A DNA stretch of 5,443 nt from an uncultured Spirochaetia bacterium (GTDB lineage Bacteria; Spirochaetota; UBA6919). Below, in pieces: positions 1 through 5,443 of this stretch. The first letter of the stretch is position 1; the number at the start of each line of letters is the position of its first letter. The notes below the pieces were generated by a model that was not told where the DNA came from, did no database searches, and worked only from the letters and a program-made list of their open reading frames with translations. Location of the stretch: contig CAJXGR010000230.1 of the NCBI GenBank assembly GCA_913053665.1, forward strand, positions 1 to 5,443. The letters are read 5' to 3'. A program made the position numbers and the translations under genes.

Positions 1-686
1 TAGGTGGCACCGTTCCATCCTGAATAGGCGAACATGATGATTAGAAGAGCCAATCCCAATATAGGCAGTCCGGCAGCCTCCTTCTGATCGATAGCTGTAT
101 AATTGGCCAGAAGACGATCTGCCATAGACCAATCCGCTAAGTAAAAGCCAAATAGGATGAGTGAGCTTATGATTACGAACTTGAAGATGGTTAATACGTT
201 TTGAATACGGCTGCCAGAACGGACTCCCGTAATATGAATCAGTCCAAGGAAAAAGATAACGCCTGCCGCCGACAGTTTCTGGGTCCATCCATCGGAAAGA
301 AATCTGTAGGACGCTCCGGAGGGATCGATGGTTTTAAAGAACTCGTTTAGATAATAGATTAAGGTGAGTGAGCTAGTGGCAACGGAGGCTGAGAAAGCGA
401 CTACTAATGATATCCAGCCTGTGAGAAAGGAAGGGAGAAGGCCAAAGGTTTTTTTCAGGTAAACATACTCCCCCCCTACATCGGGCCAAATCGTTGCTAA
501 TTCTGCATAGCAGAGGGCTCCGGTGATAGCCACCAATCCTCCCACGGCCCATAAAATCAGGATGGTTTGGGCATTTTGGGTCATTTGCAGGACGTTTCCT
601 GTGGTGACAAAAATCCCGGTGCCAATCATGCTGGCTACGACAACTAATATCCCTGTAAAAAGTCCCAATTCTCTTTTCAGTTCCAT
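1..686 (-). CDS. APC-superfamily amino-acid permease, N-terminal half (runs off left edge)
   Basis: This is an inner-membrane amino-acid transporter, most like the LAT/SteT-type exchanger branch of the APC superfamily. The frame stays open from ATG at 686 to the left edge, giving 228 residues; relatives are usually about 430-500, so roughly half is visible. Predicted helices lie near residues 9-29, 42-61, 84-111, 136-153 and 163-185, with a sixth starting at about 206. Family motifs are ASMIGTGIF (18-26, the unwound substrate-binding part of TM1), ALCYAELA (57-64) followed by PDVGGEYVYL (68-77), G154-V155 with RIQNVLTIFK (160-169), and FAYSGWNG (219-226) in TM6. Assignment rests on recalled motifs; substrate cannot be told. 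It follows the helicase gene on the same strand after 93 bases and could be read through from it. An in-frame ATG at 704 would add six residues, but GGGGAG at 697-702 favours 686. A G7 run covers codons 70-73. Confidence 0.93.
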   Translation of the reverse strand, partial: MELKRELGLFTGILVVVASMIGTGIFVTTGNVLQMTQNAQTILILWAVGGLVAITGALCYAELATIWPDVGGEYVYLKKTFGLLPSFLTGWISLVVAFSASVATSSLTLIYYLNEFFKTIDPSGASYRFLSDGWTQKLSAAGVIFFLGLIHITGVRSGSRIQNVLTIFKFVIISSLILFGFYLADWSMADRLLANYTAIDQKEAAGLPILGLALLIIMFAYSGWNGAT

Positions 687-696
687 GAATACATGT

Positions 697-702
697 CTCC
701 CC
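697..702 (-). promoter_or_regulatory. Ribosome binding site of the permease gene
   Basis: On the minus strand this reads GGGGAG, ten bases before the ATG at 686. It lies inside the coding sequence that would be made from the alternative in-frame ATG at 704, and no comparable purine-rich site precedes 704. It therefore supports 686 as the start. The spacing is slightly long. Confidence 0.5.
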
Positions 703-740
703 ATTGAATACTTTAGCGATCATCCAATGAGTCATCGGAT

Positions 741-758
741 AAAAATGGAGTTCCATTT
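741..758 (-). terminator. Weak hairpin plus T-run between helicase and permease
   Basis: Read on the minus strand, AAATGG (758-753) pairs with CCATTT (748-743) around a four-base loop, and the last three Ts of the stem run into two more, making five. The stem is short and AT-rich, so termination would be partial at best. A second small hairpin (CCGATG/CATTGG, bases 738-724, one G-U pair) follows. Together they could lower transcription of the permease from the helicase promoter, or they may be chance. Confidence 0.25.
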
Positions 759-779
759 AATTGATTTTAACCGATCCCA

Positions 780-3017
780 TCATTTGGAAGGTTTTGAGAG
801 TTGAGCGTATTTAAGGATGAGGAGCCTGTTCCCATCAGGAAACTGGAGTAAGACAGTGGACATTTCCCCCTTACTGTTGACTTTAAGAACTTCACCATCC
901 CCAAAGTCCTTATGGTAAAGAGTTTCACCCACTGCTATTTGATTGGCTTTTGTGATCACCTTCTTTTTCCCATCCGTCTTGGCTTTCGACGGCTTTTGAA
1001 GCTCTTTCTGTTTATTGTAGAAGCTTTCGTAAAGTTCTTCAGCCTCTTCTTCAATGTCAATGGACTCAATCTCTTCTTCCTTTGTGATAAAGTCTGGGTG
1101 AATCTCCGAAATAAAGCGGGACATTTTATAGTATTTGAGTTGGCCAAAGTTCATTTGCCGACCCGATGAACTCAAGTGACAGAAGTCTTTCGCCCGTGTC
1201 ACCGCAACATAGAAAAGACGTCGTTCTTCTTCGATCCCATCATGGCTGTCCAGAGAACGATAATGGGGGAAAATCCCCTCGCCAAGCCCTACTATAAAGA
1301 CATTCTTGAACTCAAGCCCCTTGGAATTGTGGACAGTCATGAGACTCACGTAATCATCACTCTCGTTCAGGCCGTCTATATCACTACGCAAGGCAATCTC
1401 CATCAGGTAATGATCAAGGGTAGGCTGGATTTGCTCTTTCTCATACTGGACAATCCCTCGTCCCAATTCTTTAACGTTCTCCAGTCGGTCATCATAATTG
1501 TCATGGTTCTGTTTTAAGTAGTTCAGATAATCAATTTCTTCAATGAGCTTCTCAAAAAGCACTGAGACACTCATTTCGCCTTTATCTTTCTTAAAGTTAT
1601 TGAGCCAGTCAAAGAAAGCAATCAGTTTGTCGCGGGCCGGATTACGGATCATTTTATTGTCAATGCAATAGATAGCGGCCTCCTGAAAAGGAAGACCCAG
1701 TTCCAGAGCAATGGTATCAATCTTCTGAAGGGTAGTTGCACCGATCCCTCTCTTGGGAACGTTGATCACCCTCTTAAAAGCCAATGTGTCCCTTTCGTTG
1801 ACCATCAGAATGAGGTAGGCCAAAATATCCTTCACTTCCATTCGCTCGTAAAACTTGATCCCACCAAAGATTCTATAGGGTATGCTTTCTCGTCGCAAGT
1901 ACTCTTCAAGGATACGGGATTGGTAGTTCATCCTGTAAAAGAGAGCGATCCCCTTAAAGCCATTCTCTGTCTCATAAATGTTTATCACCTCAGAAACCAC
2001 TCTTTCCACCTCACTGCGGTCATCTTTGGCCCCAAAATATTTGAGTTTCTCTCCCGGACCCTTTTCCGACCAGAGCTCTTTCTTCAAACGACGTTCATTC
2101 CGTTGAACCACACTATGGGCCGCGTTCAATATGTGATTGGTAGACCGATAGTTTTGCTCCAGTTTCACCACGTGACAATCCTTAAAATCATTGCCAAAGT
2201 CGATGATGTTGGAAATGTCTGCTCCCCGCCATGAATAGATGGACTGGTCATCGTCTCCCACAACGGATATTTGAGCTTTTCCTTCTGCCAAAAGCTTAAT
2301 CAGCCTGTATTGAGAGTGATTGGTATCCTGAAATTCGTCTACCATAATGTATCGGAAGAGATCACGATAATAGGCTAAAGTCTCTTTCTCCTTTTCAAAC
2401 AGGACGATGGTTTTCAGGATGAGGTCATCGAAGTCCAGAGCGTTGTTTTCAAAGAGCTTTTTCTCATAGAGCTTGTATATTTGACCCACCTGCTGAACAA
2501 ACTGATTGTCCTCATCGATACCTGTTTGGATCACATGATCGGGTGACTCAAAAAGGTTCTTAGCCTTTGAGATATAAGAGGTGATATGGTAGACATTCTC
2601 GCTGGGAGCGGGAAGTTTATTGATTTTAATGATTTCCTTGACAAGCTTTTTGCTATCGTCGCTGTCATAGATGGTGAAATTGGTCTTAAAGCCTATCTTA
2701 CTGATCTCACGGCGTAATATCCGTCCACAGGCCGAGTGAAAGGTGGTCACCCAGAGGTTTTGCGGTGAATAGGGATGGTTGCGATCCTGTTCAGTCCCGA
2801 GAAATGAAAACACACGTTCTCTCATTTCCCTGGCGGCCTTATTGGTAAAGGTGACAGCCAATATATTCCAGGGGGCGTAGCCTTTTTCCTTGATGAGATA
2901 GGCGATCTTGTGGGTGATCACACGGGTTTTCCCGCTCCCAGCCCCTGCGAGAATGAGTACGGGGCGATCGATCTCTATGAGGGCTTCTTTCTGTTTTGGG
3001 TTGAGTGTGTCGGTCAT
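780..3017 (-). CDS. pcrA: ATP-dependent DNA helicase, PcrA/UvrD type (superfamily 1A)
   Basis: A complete 745-residue 3'-to-5' DNA helicase; known relatives act in nucleotide-excision and mismatch repair, in replication restart and in removing proteins from DNA. All SF1A motifs are present in order: Q motif (LNPKQ, 5-9), Walker A AGAGSGKT (24-31), Ia VTFTNKAAREM (55-65), Ib TTFHS (91-95), DFDDLIL (195-201), motif II VDEFQD (226-231), III VVGDDDQSIYSWRGAD (252-267), IV LEQNYRST (286-293), V VSLMTVHNSKGLEF (557-570) and VI RRLFYVAVTRAKD (599-611). An acidic linker (about 647-664) and a Lys-rich stretch (about 669-690) lead to a C-terminal Tudor-like domain (about 696-742, VGETLYHKDFGDGEV) typical of PcrA/UvrD, where relatives contact RNA polymerase. 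Length matches PcrA (~740) and UvrD (~720). The Q motif lies only five residues in, and an in-frame stop at 3041-3039 rules out an upstream start. No Shine-Dalgarno precedes the ATG. It could equally be named uvrD. Confidence 0.98.
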   Translation of the reverse strand: MTDTLNPKQKEALIEIDRPVLILAGAGSGKTRVITHKIAYLIKEKGYAPWNILAVTFTNKAAREMRERVFSFLGTEQDRNHPYSPQNLWVTTFHSACGRILRREISKIGFKTNFTIYDSDDSKKLVKEIIKINKLPAPSENVYHITSYISKAKNLFESPDHVIQTGIDEDNQFVQQVGQIYKLYEKKLFENNALDFDDLILKTIVLFEKEKETLAYYRDLFRYIMVDEFQDTNHSQYRLIKLLAEGKAQISVVGDDDQSIYSWRGADISNIIDFGNDFKDCHVVKLEQNYRSTNHILNAAHSVVQRNERRLKKELWSEKGPGEKLKYFGAKDDRSEVERVVSEVINIYETENGFKGIALFYRMNYQSRILEEYLRRESIPYRIFGGIKFYERMEVKDILAYLILMVNERDTLAFKRVINVPKRGIGATTLQKIDTIALELGLPFQEAAIYCIDNKMIRNPARDKLIAFFDWLNNFKKDKGEMSVSVLFEKLIEEIDYLNYLKQNHDNYDDRLENVKELGRGIVQYEKEQIQPTLDHYLMEIALRSDIDGLNESDDYVSLMTVHNSKGLEFKNVFIVGLGEGIFPHYRSLDSHDGIEEERRLFYVAVTRAKDFCHLSSSGRQMNFGQLKYYKMSRFISEIHPDFITKEEEIESIDIEEEAEELYESFYNKQKELQKPSKAKTDGKKKVITKANQIAVGETLYHKDFGDGEVLKVNSKGEMSTVLLQFPDGNRLLILKYAQLSKPSK

Positions 3018-3025
3018 GATTATAT

Positions 3026-3055
3026 AATATAACTTAAATCAAGGCATAGGAACAA
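3026..3055 (-). promoter_or_regulatory. Possible helicase promoter close to the start codon
   Basis: On the minus strand a -35-like TTGTTC (3055-3050) and a -10-like TATATT (3031-3026) are 18 bases apart. The predicted transcription start would fall at about 3019, within a few bases of the ATG at 3017. This fits the lack of any ribosome binding site there and would make the message nearly leaderless. The region is AT-rich, so such boxes also arise by chance. Confidence 0.25.
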
Positions 3056-3206
3056 TGATTTTTGCTAGGATCCACACTTTAGAGGGAAAAATTGTTATAT
3101 TTATTCCATCAAATAACACTTTACTATGCCGATTATTTAGCCACGAATGGTACAAATAAAAGGAATTAGAAATACATATTGGAATAGATAAAAGTTTAAG
3201 TAAAGC

Positions 3207-3235
3207 TTGAATAGATAGATATTTATAAGTATATA
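3207..3235 (+). promoter_or_regulatory. Candidate sigma-70-like promoter for the rightward gene pair
   Basis: TTGAAT (3207-3212) and TATATA (3230-3235) are separated by 17 bases, the ideal spacing. Transcription would begin near 3242, leaving a leader of about 45 bases before the ATG at 3287. The -35 box overlaps one copy of a GAATAGATA direct repeat (3182-3190 and 3209-3217), which could be an operator. AT-rich context limits confidence. Confidence 0.4.
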
Positions 3236-3275
3236 CCAATCGTCTGGAAAGGCGTTTGGATTATCATTGATTGAT

Positions 3276-3281
3276 AGGGAG
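3276..3281 (+). promoter_or_regulatory. Ribosome binding site of the small exported protein
   Basis: AGGGAG lies five bases before the ATG at 3287. It is the clearest Shine-Dalgarno in the window and fixes the start of that gene, which also places a signal peptide at the very N-terminus. Confidence 0.65.
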
Positions 3282-3286
3282 ATATT

Positions 3287-3754
3287 ATGCAGAAAAACAT
3301 CCTGGCTTTTTGCCTTATAGGAATCCTTGGTCTATGGATACCTCTAGAGATGACAGCTTACGACTCTGATGAGCTGTTCGGGGATTGGGAGATCATTCTA
3401 ACAAAAGACCATAAGACGGGAAAAAAGCATTATCTTAAAAGCTCGTTATATGCTCAGTTCTTCGATGGTGGAACCTTAGCTATCACGGATATGACGACCA
3501 GAACCCGTGCGAATTGGGACTGGACGCTCAAGGGCAATAAACTAACCCTGAACTCCAGACTCGATAATCATTGGCTGGTAGGGAAAATACGCTTTCTAAA
3601 GAAAAAGAAGAAAAGACCCGGTGAGAAATCAGCAGAACCTGAGTATATGAGACGATTTGTTTTTCGTTTTACAAGCTGGGCAAAAAGGAAGGTGAAAGGG
3701 CATTGGAGGACAGTAAAACTAGGGTCCTATTCCTGGGTCTTTGAATACAGTTGA
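3287..3754 (+). CDS. Small basic exported protein, possibly lipocalin-like
   Basis: I do not recognise this 155-residue protein. It starts with a signal peptide: Lys3, a hydrophobic core at about residues 5-20, and a plausible signal peptidase I site after M22-T23-A24. The mature part opens with LFGDWEI (30-36), then FFDGGTLAI (58-66), the Trp pair W78/W80 and GNKLTL (83-88). A GxW near the start, a 'dG' turn and a Trp before a short basic loop recall small lipocalin-like beta-barrel domains, but this is only a pattern resemblance. It is very basic, with KKKKKR at 105-110 and more Lys/Arg at 122-144, and it ends in an aromatic strand (SYSWVFEYS). Cys9 lies too close to the N-terminus for a convincing lipobox. 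A strong ribosome site and a candidate promoter precede it. The repeat lipoprotein follows after 61 bases with no terminator, so the two are probably co-transcribed. Site of action is likely the periplasm or envelope. Confidence 0.85.
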   Translation: MQKNILAFCLIGILGLWIPLEMTAYDSDELFGDWEIILTKDHKTGKKHYLKSSLYAQFFDGGTLAITDMTTRTRANWDWTLKGNKLTLNSRLDNHWLVGKIRFLKKKKKRPGEKSAEPEYMRRFVFRFTSWAKRKVKGHWRTVKLGSYSWVFEYS

Positions 3755-3815
3755 TTCAGACAGGTATGAACGAAATCATTCATTGTAAACGATGCCTCAC
3801 AAGGAACTAACGTAA

Positions 3816-4913
3816 ATGCTTTACTCTCGAACAGCACTGATTCTATGTATCTTCATAATGTCTCACTGCTCTAAGCCATCCGATCATCCCCTGACCTCCT
3901 CTGGAAAAGAAGGAATAAAGAAAACTTATACCAAAGTTCAGCCGACAACCCGATTTTATAAAGTAAGAGAATTGACCAGTGGAAAAGATGATGAACCCTT
4001 TAGCTATATGTATTCACTCGCTGGAAAAGACGCAAAAGCGTTAGGTGTTTATTATAAAGTGTCCTACAATGAATCCGGTCAGGATATCCGGTCAGAATAC
4101 TTTATCAACAATGTTTCTCAGAGATATATTCTAAGTCTTTATCGTTCTGATCATCGTTTAGATAGACTGGAATATTATGAGAAGAACAAGTTAATATCTA
4201 AAATCGCTTATACCTATAAGAAGGACAGGCTGGACAGGATCATCACCCATGTGGATGGGAAAAAACTCTTTGAGTATATCTATAACTATGGTGATAAAGG
4301 TCAGTTAAAGTATATAAGGAAGTTAAAAAAGGGCGATGTCACCCATACGGAATATTACGATCGAGGGCTGAAAGTCAGTGAGGAAAGGCTCAACAACCTG
4401 ACCATCGATTTCTTTTATGACTCAAAGCGTCGGTTGTACAAGGAAAAGAAGTATATCTCAGGCAGTATCATTGGTTTTACCCACTACCAATACAATAAAA
4501 AGGGGGATAGAGTCCAGGTATCCTTCTATGACAAAAACTCCAACCCCCATGGCCGTTGGCTTTTCCTGGATGATAAGGGAAACTTGAGGTTAGTAAAAAT
4601 CTATAGCCGTGGCAAGCTTCAATCCGTCAAAAAACTTCTCTATGATGGCAGACAACGGCTTGTTCGAGAGGAGGACTGGTCGAATAAAAAAAACCTGGAT
4701 TATTATTATCTTTATTCTTACGATCGAAAGGGCAATCAATCACGCTGGGAAAAGCGGAATGCCAGAAAAAAGCTTTTGGAGTCGGTGATCTATCGATATA
4801 AAAAAGGAAAGCTCTTGTACAGAAAGCATTTTAAAGGGCGTAAACTCATTGATAAAGAACTCTTTCAAGGGGGCCAATGGGTTCGTGAAAAGCCTTCTAA
4901 ACCAACGCAATAG
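3816..4913 (+). CDS. Predicted lipoprotein with degenerate YD-like repeats
   Basis: A 365-residue protein of unknown function. The first 18 residues look like a short lipoprotein signal: Arg5, the hydrophobic stretch ALILCIFIM (7-15), then S16-H17-C18. Cys18 is the likely lipidated residue, but His at -1 is unusual and fits only a relaxed, spirochaete-like lipobox. After a polar linker, residues about 79-349 form some eleven tandem units of 20-26 residues with the loose pattern Y-D/N-x-x-G-x-L/R...Y...G-K-L. Clear copies start at 201 (YDSKRRL), 226 (YNKKGDR), 251 (LDDKGNL), 276 (YDGRQRL), 302 (YDRKGNQ) and 328 (YKKGKLL). Such beta-hairpin repeats resemble Rhs/YD and YwqK/MORN-like arrays, but no Rhs core or toxin tip is present. 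The protein is rich in Lys, Arg and Tyr. AAGGA at 3801-3805, ten bases upstream, supports the start. Probably anchored in the envelope and co-expressed with the preceding gene. An A8 run (4686-4693) lies in the coding sequence. Confidence 0.88.
   Translation: MLYSRTALILCIFIMSHCSKPSDHPLTSSGKEGIKKTYTKVQPTTRFYKVRELTSGKDDEPFSYMYSLAGKDAKALGVYYKVSYNESGQDIRSEYFINNVSQRYILSLYRSDHRLDRLEYYEKNKLISKIAYTYKKDRLDRIITHVDGKKLFEYIYNYGDKGQLKYIRKLKKGDVTHTEYYDRGLKVSEERLNNLTIDFFYDSKRRLYKEKKYISGSIIGFTHYQYNKKGDRVQVSFYDKNSNPHGRWLFLDDKGNLRLVKIYSRGKLQSVKKLLYDGRQRLVREEDWSNKKNLDYYYLYSYDRKGNQSRWEKRNARKKLLESVIYRYKKGKLLYRKHFKGRKLIDKELFQGGQWVREKPSKPTQ
4686..4693 (+). repeat. A8 homopolymer inside the lipoprotein gene
   Basis: Eight consecutive A bases encode Lys-Lys and part of Asn at about residues 291-293. 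Runs of this length can cause polymerase or transcript slippage, which would truncate the last ~70 residues. The frame is intact here. Confidence 0.8.
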
Positions 4914-5029
4914 ATAATTTGCAGAACGTCTAATAGATCCTTACTGCCTTTTATATTTGTAAACAGCGCCTCTCTCATTCTGATCGCTTAAACAAAAGCC
5001 GGCCTTCTCAAAAGCTTTTAAGATTCTTA
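4914..5029. other. AT-rich spacer, no complete gene
   Basis: This 116-base stretch separates two genes that point toward each other. It is 40% GC (rows 4921-5040). No convincing bidirectional terminator is visible; the nearest candidates are the AAAAGCTTTT palindrome (5010-5019) and AAAAGC/GCTTTT arms separated by 14 bases. A leftward frame through 4941-5063 encodes 40 residues with a HicA-like look but has no start codon; it is treated as a finding only. Confidence 0.5.
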
Positions 5030-5443
5030 CTACCTTTCGGGATAAAATATCTTGTAAAACCAGTCATACTGCTTTCTAACCGCATCAGAGAGTTCTTTTC
5101 CCAACATCTTCTCCCAGTCCTGCGGTTCACCGCCCGCCGACCCGGAGATCAGCAATCCGTCCTGAAAGAAATTGAACACGCCCACGCCCGCGCCGCGGTA
5201 ACTGGCGACGCCCTCGTTGACCCGCTCCTCGCAGCGCCGACCGACGATCCACGTCCCCATGTACTCGACCAATTCCTCGCGGGCCTGCTCGTACGTCGTC
5301 ACCGCGGGTCTGCCGGGAAGGATATTCAGCATCTGAACCTGACACCGCGACAACTCCGGATCGGTGGCCACGATCGCACGCTGCTTCGTGAACGGCGTGA
5401 ACTCCGGCCCCTTCGCTTCGCGCGCGGGCGTCTTTGGCCGGTA
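5030..5443 (-). CDS. Unrecognised protein, C-terminal part, in GC-rich DNA (runs off right edge)
   Basis: The frame is open from the right edge to TAG at 5032-5030, giving the last 137 residues of a larger protein. A GTG at 5371 exists but has no ribosome site, and the upstream codons (YRPKTPAREAKG...) have the same codon bias, so the true start probably lies outside. I recognise no family. Visible features are a Cys in LSRCQ, an amphipathic segment TTYEQAREELVEYMGTW, a Gly-rich aromatic stretch GAGVGVFNFFQDGLLISGS, and an aromatic tail ending KIFYPER. No transmembrane segment or catalytic motif is evident. Third codon positions are strongly G/C up to about residue 114, then AT-rich to the stop. 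That switch coincides with the fall from 63% to 35% GC at about 5100, so the last ~23 residues may not belong to the original gene. Coding bias supports this frame over the overlapping ones. Confidence 0.6.
   Translation of the reverse strand, partial: YRPKTPAREAKGPEFTPFTKQRAIVATDPELSRCQVQMLNILPGRPAVTTYEQAREELVEYMGTWIVGRRCEERVNEGVASYRGAGVGVFNFFQDGLLISGSAGGEPQDWEKMLGKELSDAVRKQYDWFYKIFYPER

Noticed and set aside
373..756. Leftward 127-codon frame over the permease start
   Set aside because: It is a shadow: the true permease frame through the same bases carries the APC motifs and helices, while this one is rich in His, Arg and Cys with no domain.
523..2234. Several rightward frames (523-804, 912-1169, 1176-1517, 1920-2234)
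   Set aside because: All lie antisense to the permease or helicase, whose full sets of family motifs identify the real coding strand.
3055..3159. Rightward 34-codon ORF (MIFARIHTLEGK...) with AGGA three bases upstream
   Set aside because: Too short, spacing to the purine site is poor, it overlaps the proposed helicase promoter, and nothing in the translation suggests a family. Conservation would be needed to accept it.
3039..3239. Leftward 66-codon frame in the spacer upstream of the helicase
   Set aside because: It needs a TTG start without a clear ribosome site, lies in AT-rich DNA carrying promoter-like sequence for both directions, and has no recognisable motif.
3295..3313. Lipobox at Cys9 of the small exported protein
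   Set aside because: LAFC begins at residue 6, leaving too short a leader for lipoprotein processing; cleavage after Ala24 fits better.
4914..5029. Integron cassette attC site between the lipoprotein gene and the GC-rich ORF
   Set aside because: A composition change after a spacer prompted the idea, but I found only a near match (GCTTAAAC) to one core site and no paired GTTRRRY/RYYYAAC arms forming an attC-like hairpin.
5127..5345. Second leftward frame of 72 codons in the GC-rich end
   Set aside because: High GC opens extra frames; Arg/Gly/Ser-rich content and poorer third-position bias mark it as a shadow of the 5030-5443 frame.

Overview
The window reads as ordinary bacterial chromosome of moderate to low GC, with one sharp compositional break near the right edge. 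Most of it is two divergently transcribed blocks separated by an AT-rich spacer at about 3018-3286. The two leftward genes are a complete PcrA/UvrD-type DNA helicase (780-3017) and, 93 bases downstream, the N-terminal half of an APC-superfamily amino-acid permease that runs off the left edge (1-686). The two rightward genes are a small basic exported protein (3287-3754) and a predicted lipoprotein built from degenerate YD-like repeats (3816-4913). These two lie 61 bases apart on one strand and are probably co-transcribed.

The right end differs. GC content counted in 60-base rows is 35-40% from 4921 to 5100, then 63% at 5101-5160 and 64% over 5161-5400. A leftward reading frame open to the right edge (5030-5443) crosses this step without interruption. 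Its first ~114 visible codons strongly prefer G or C in the third position, and its last ~23 look like the AT-richer neighbourhood. This could be the edge of acquired DNA or a chimeric assembly join; the sequence alone cannot decide. Just beyond that ORF's stop, another leftward frame (4941-5063) encodes 40 residues that faintly resemble the start of a HicA-type toxin, possibly a decayed remnant.

Organism: the lipoprotein signal and the exported proteins suggest a diderm. The relaxed lipobox and YD-repeat lipoprotein would suit a spirochaete, but this is a weak inference and no marker gene settles it.

The genes do not form an obvious pathway. The helicase is a housekeeping repair/replication enzyme, the permease imports or exchanges amino acids, and the two rightward genes are cell-envelope proteins of unknown role. 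I do not see a clear new defence or mobile system. The points most worth a second look are the composition break, the possible HicA-like remnant, and the repeat lipoprotein with its basic exported partner.
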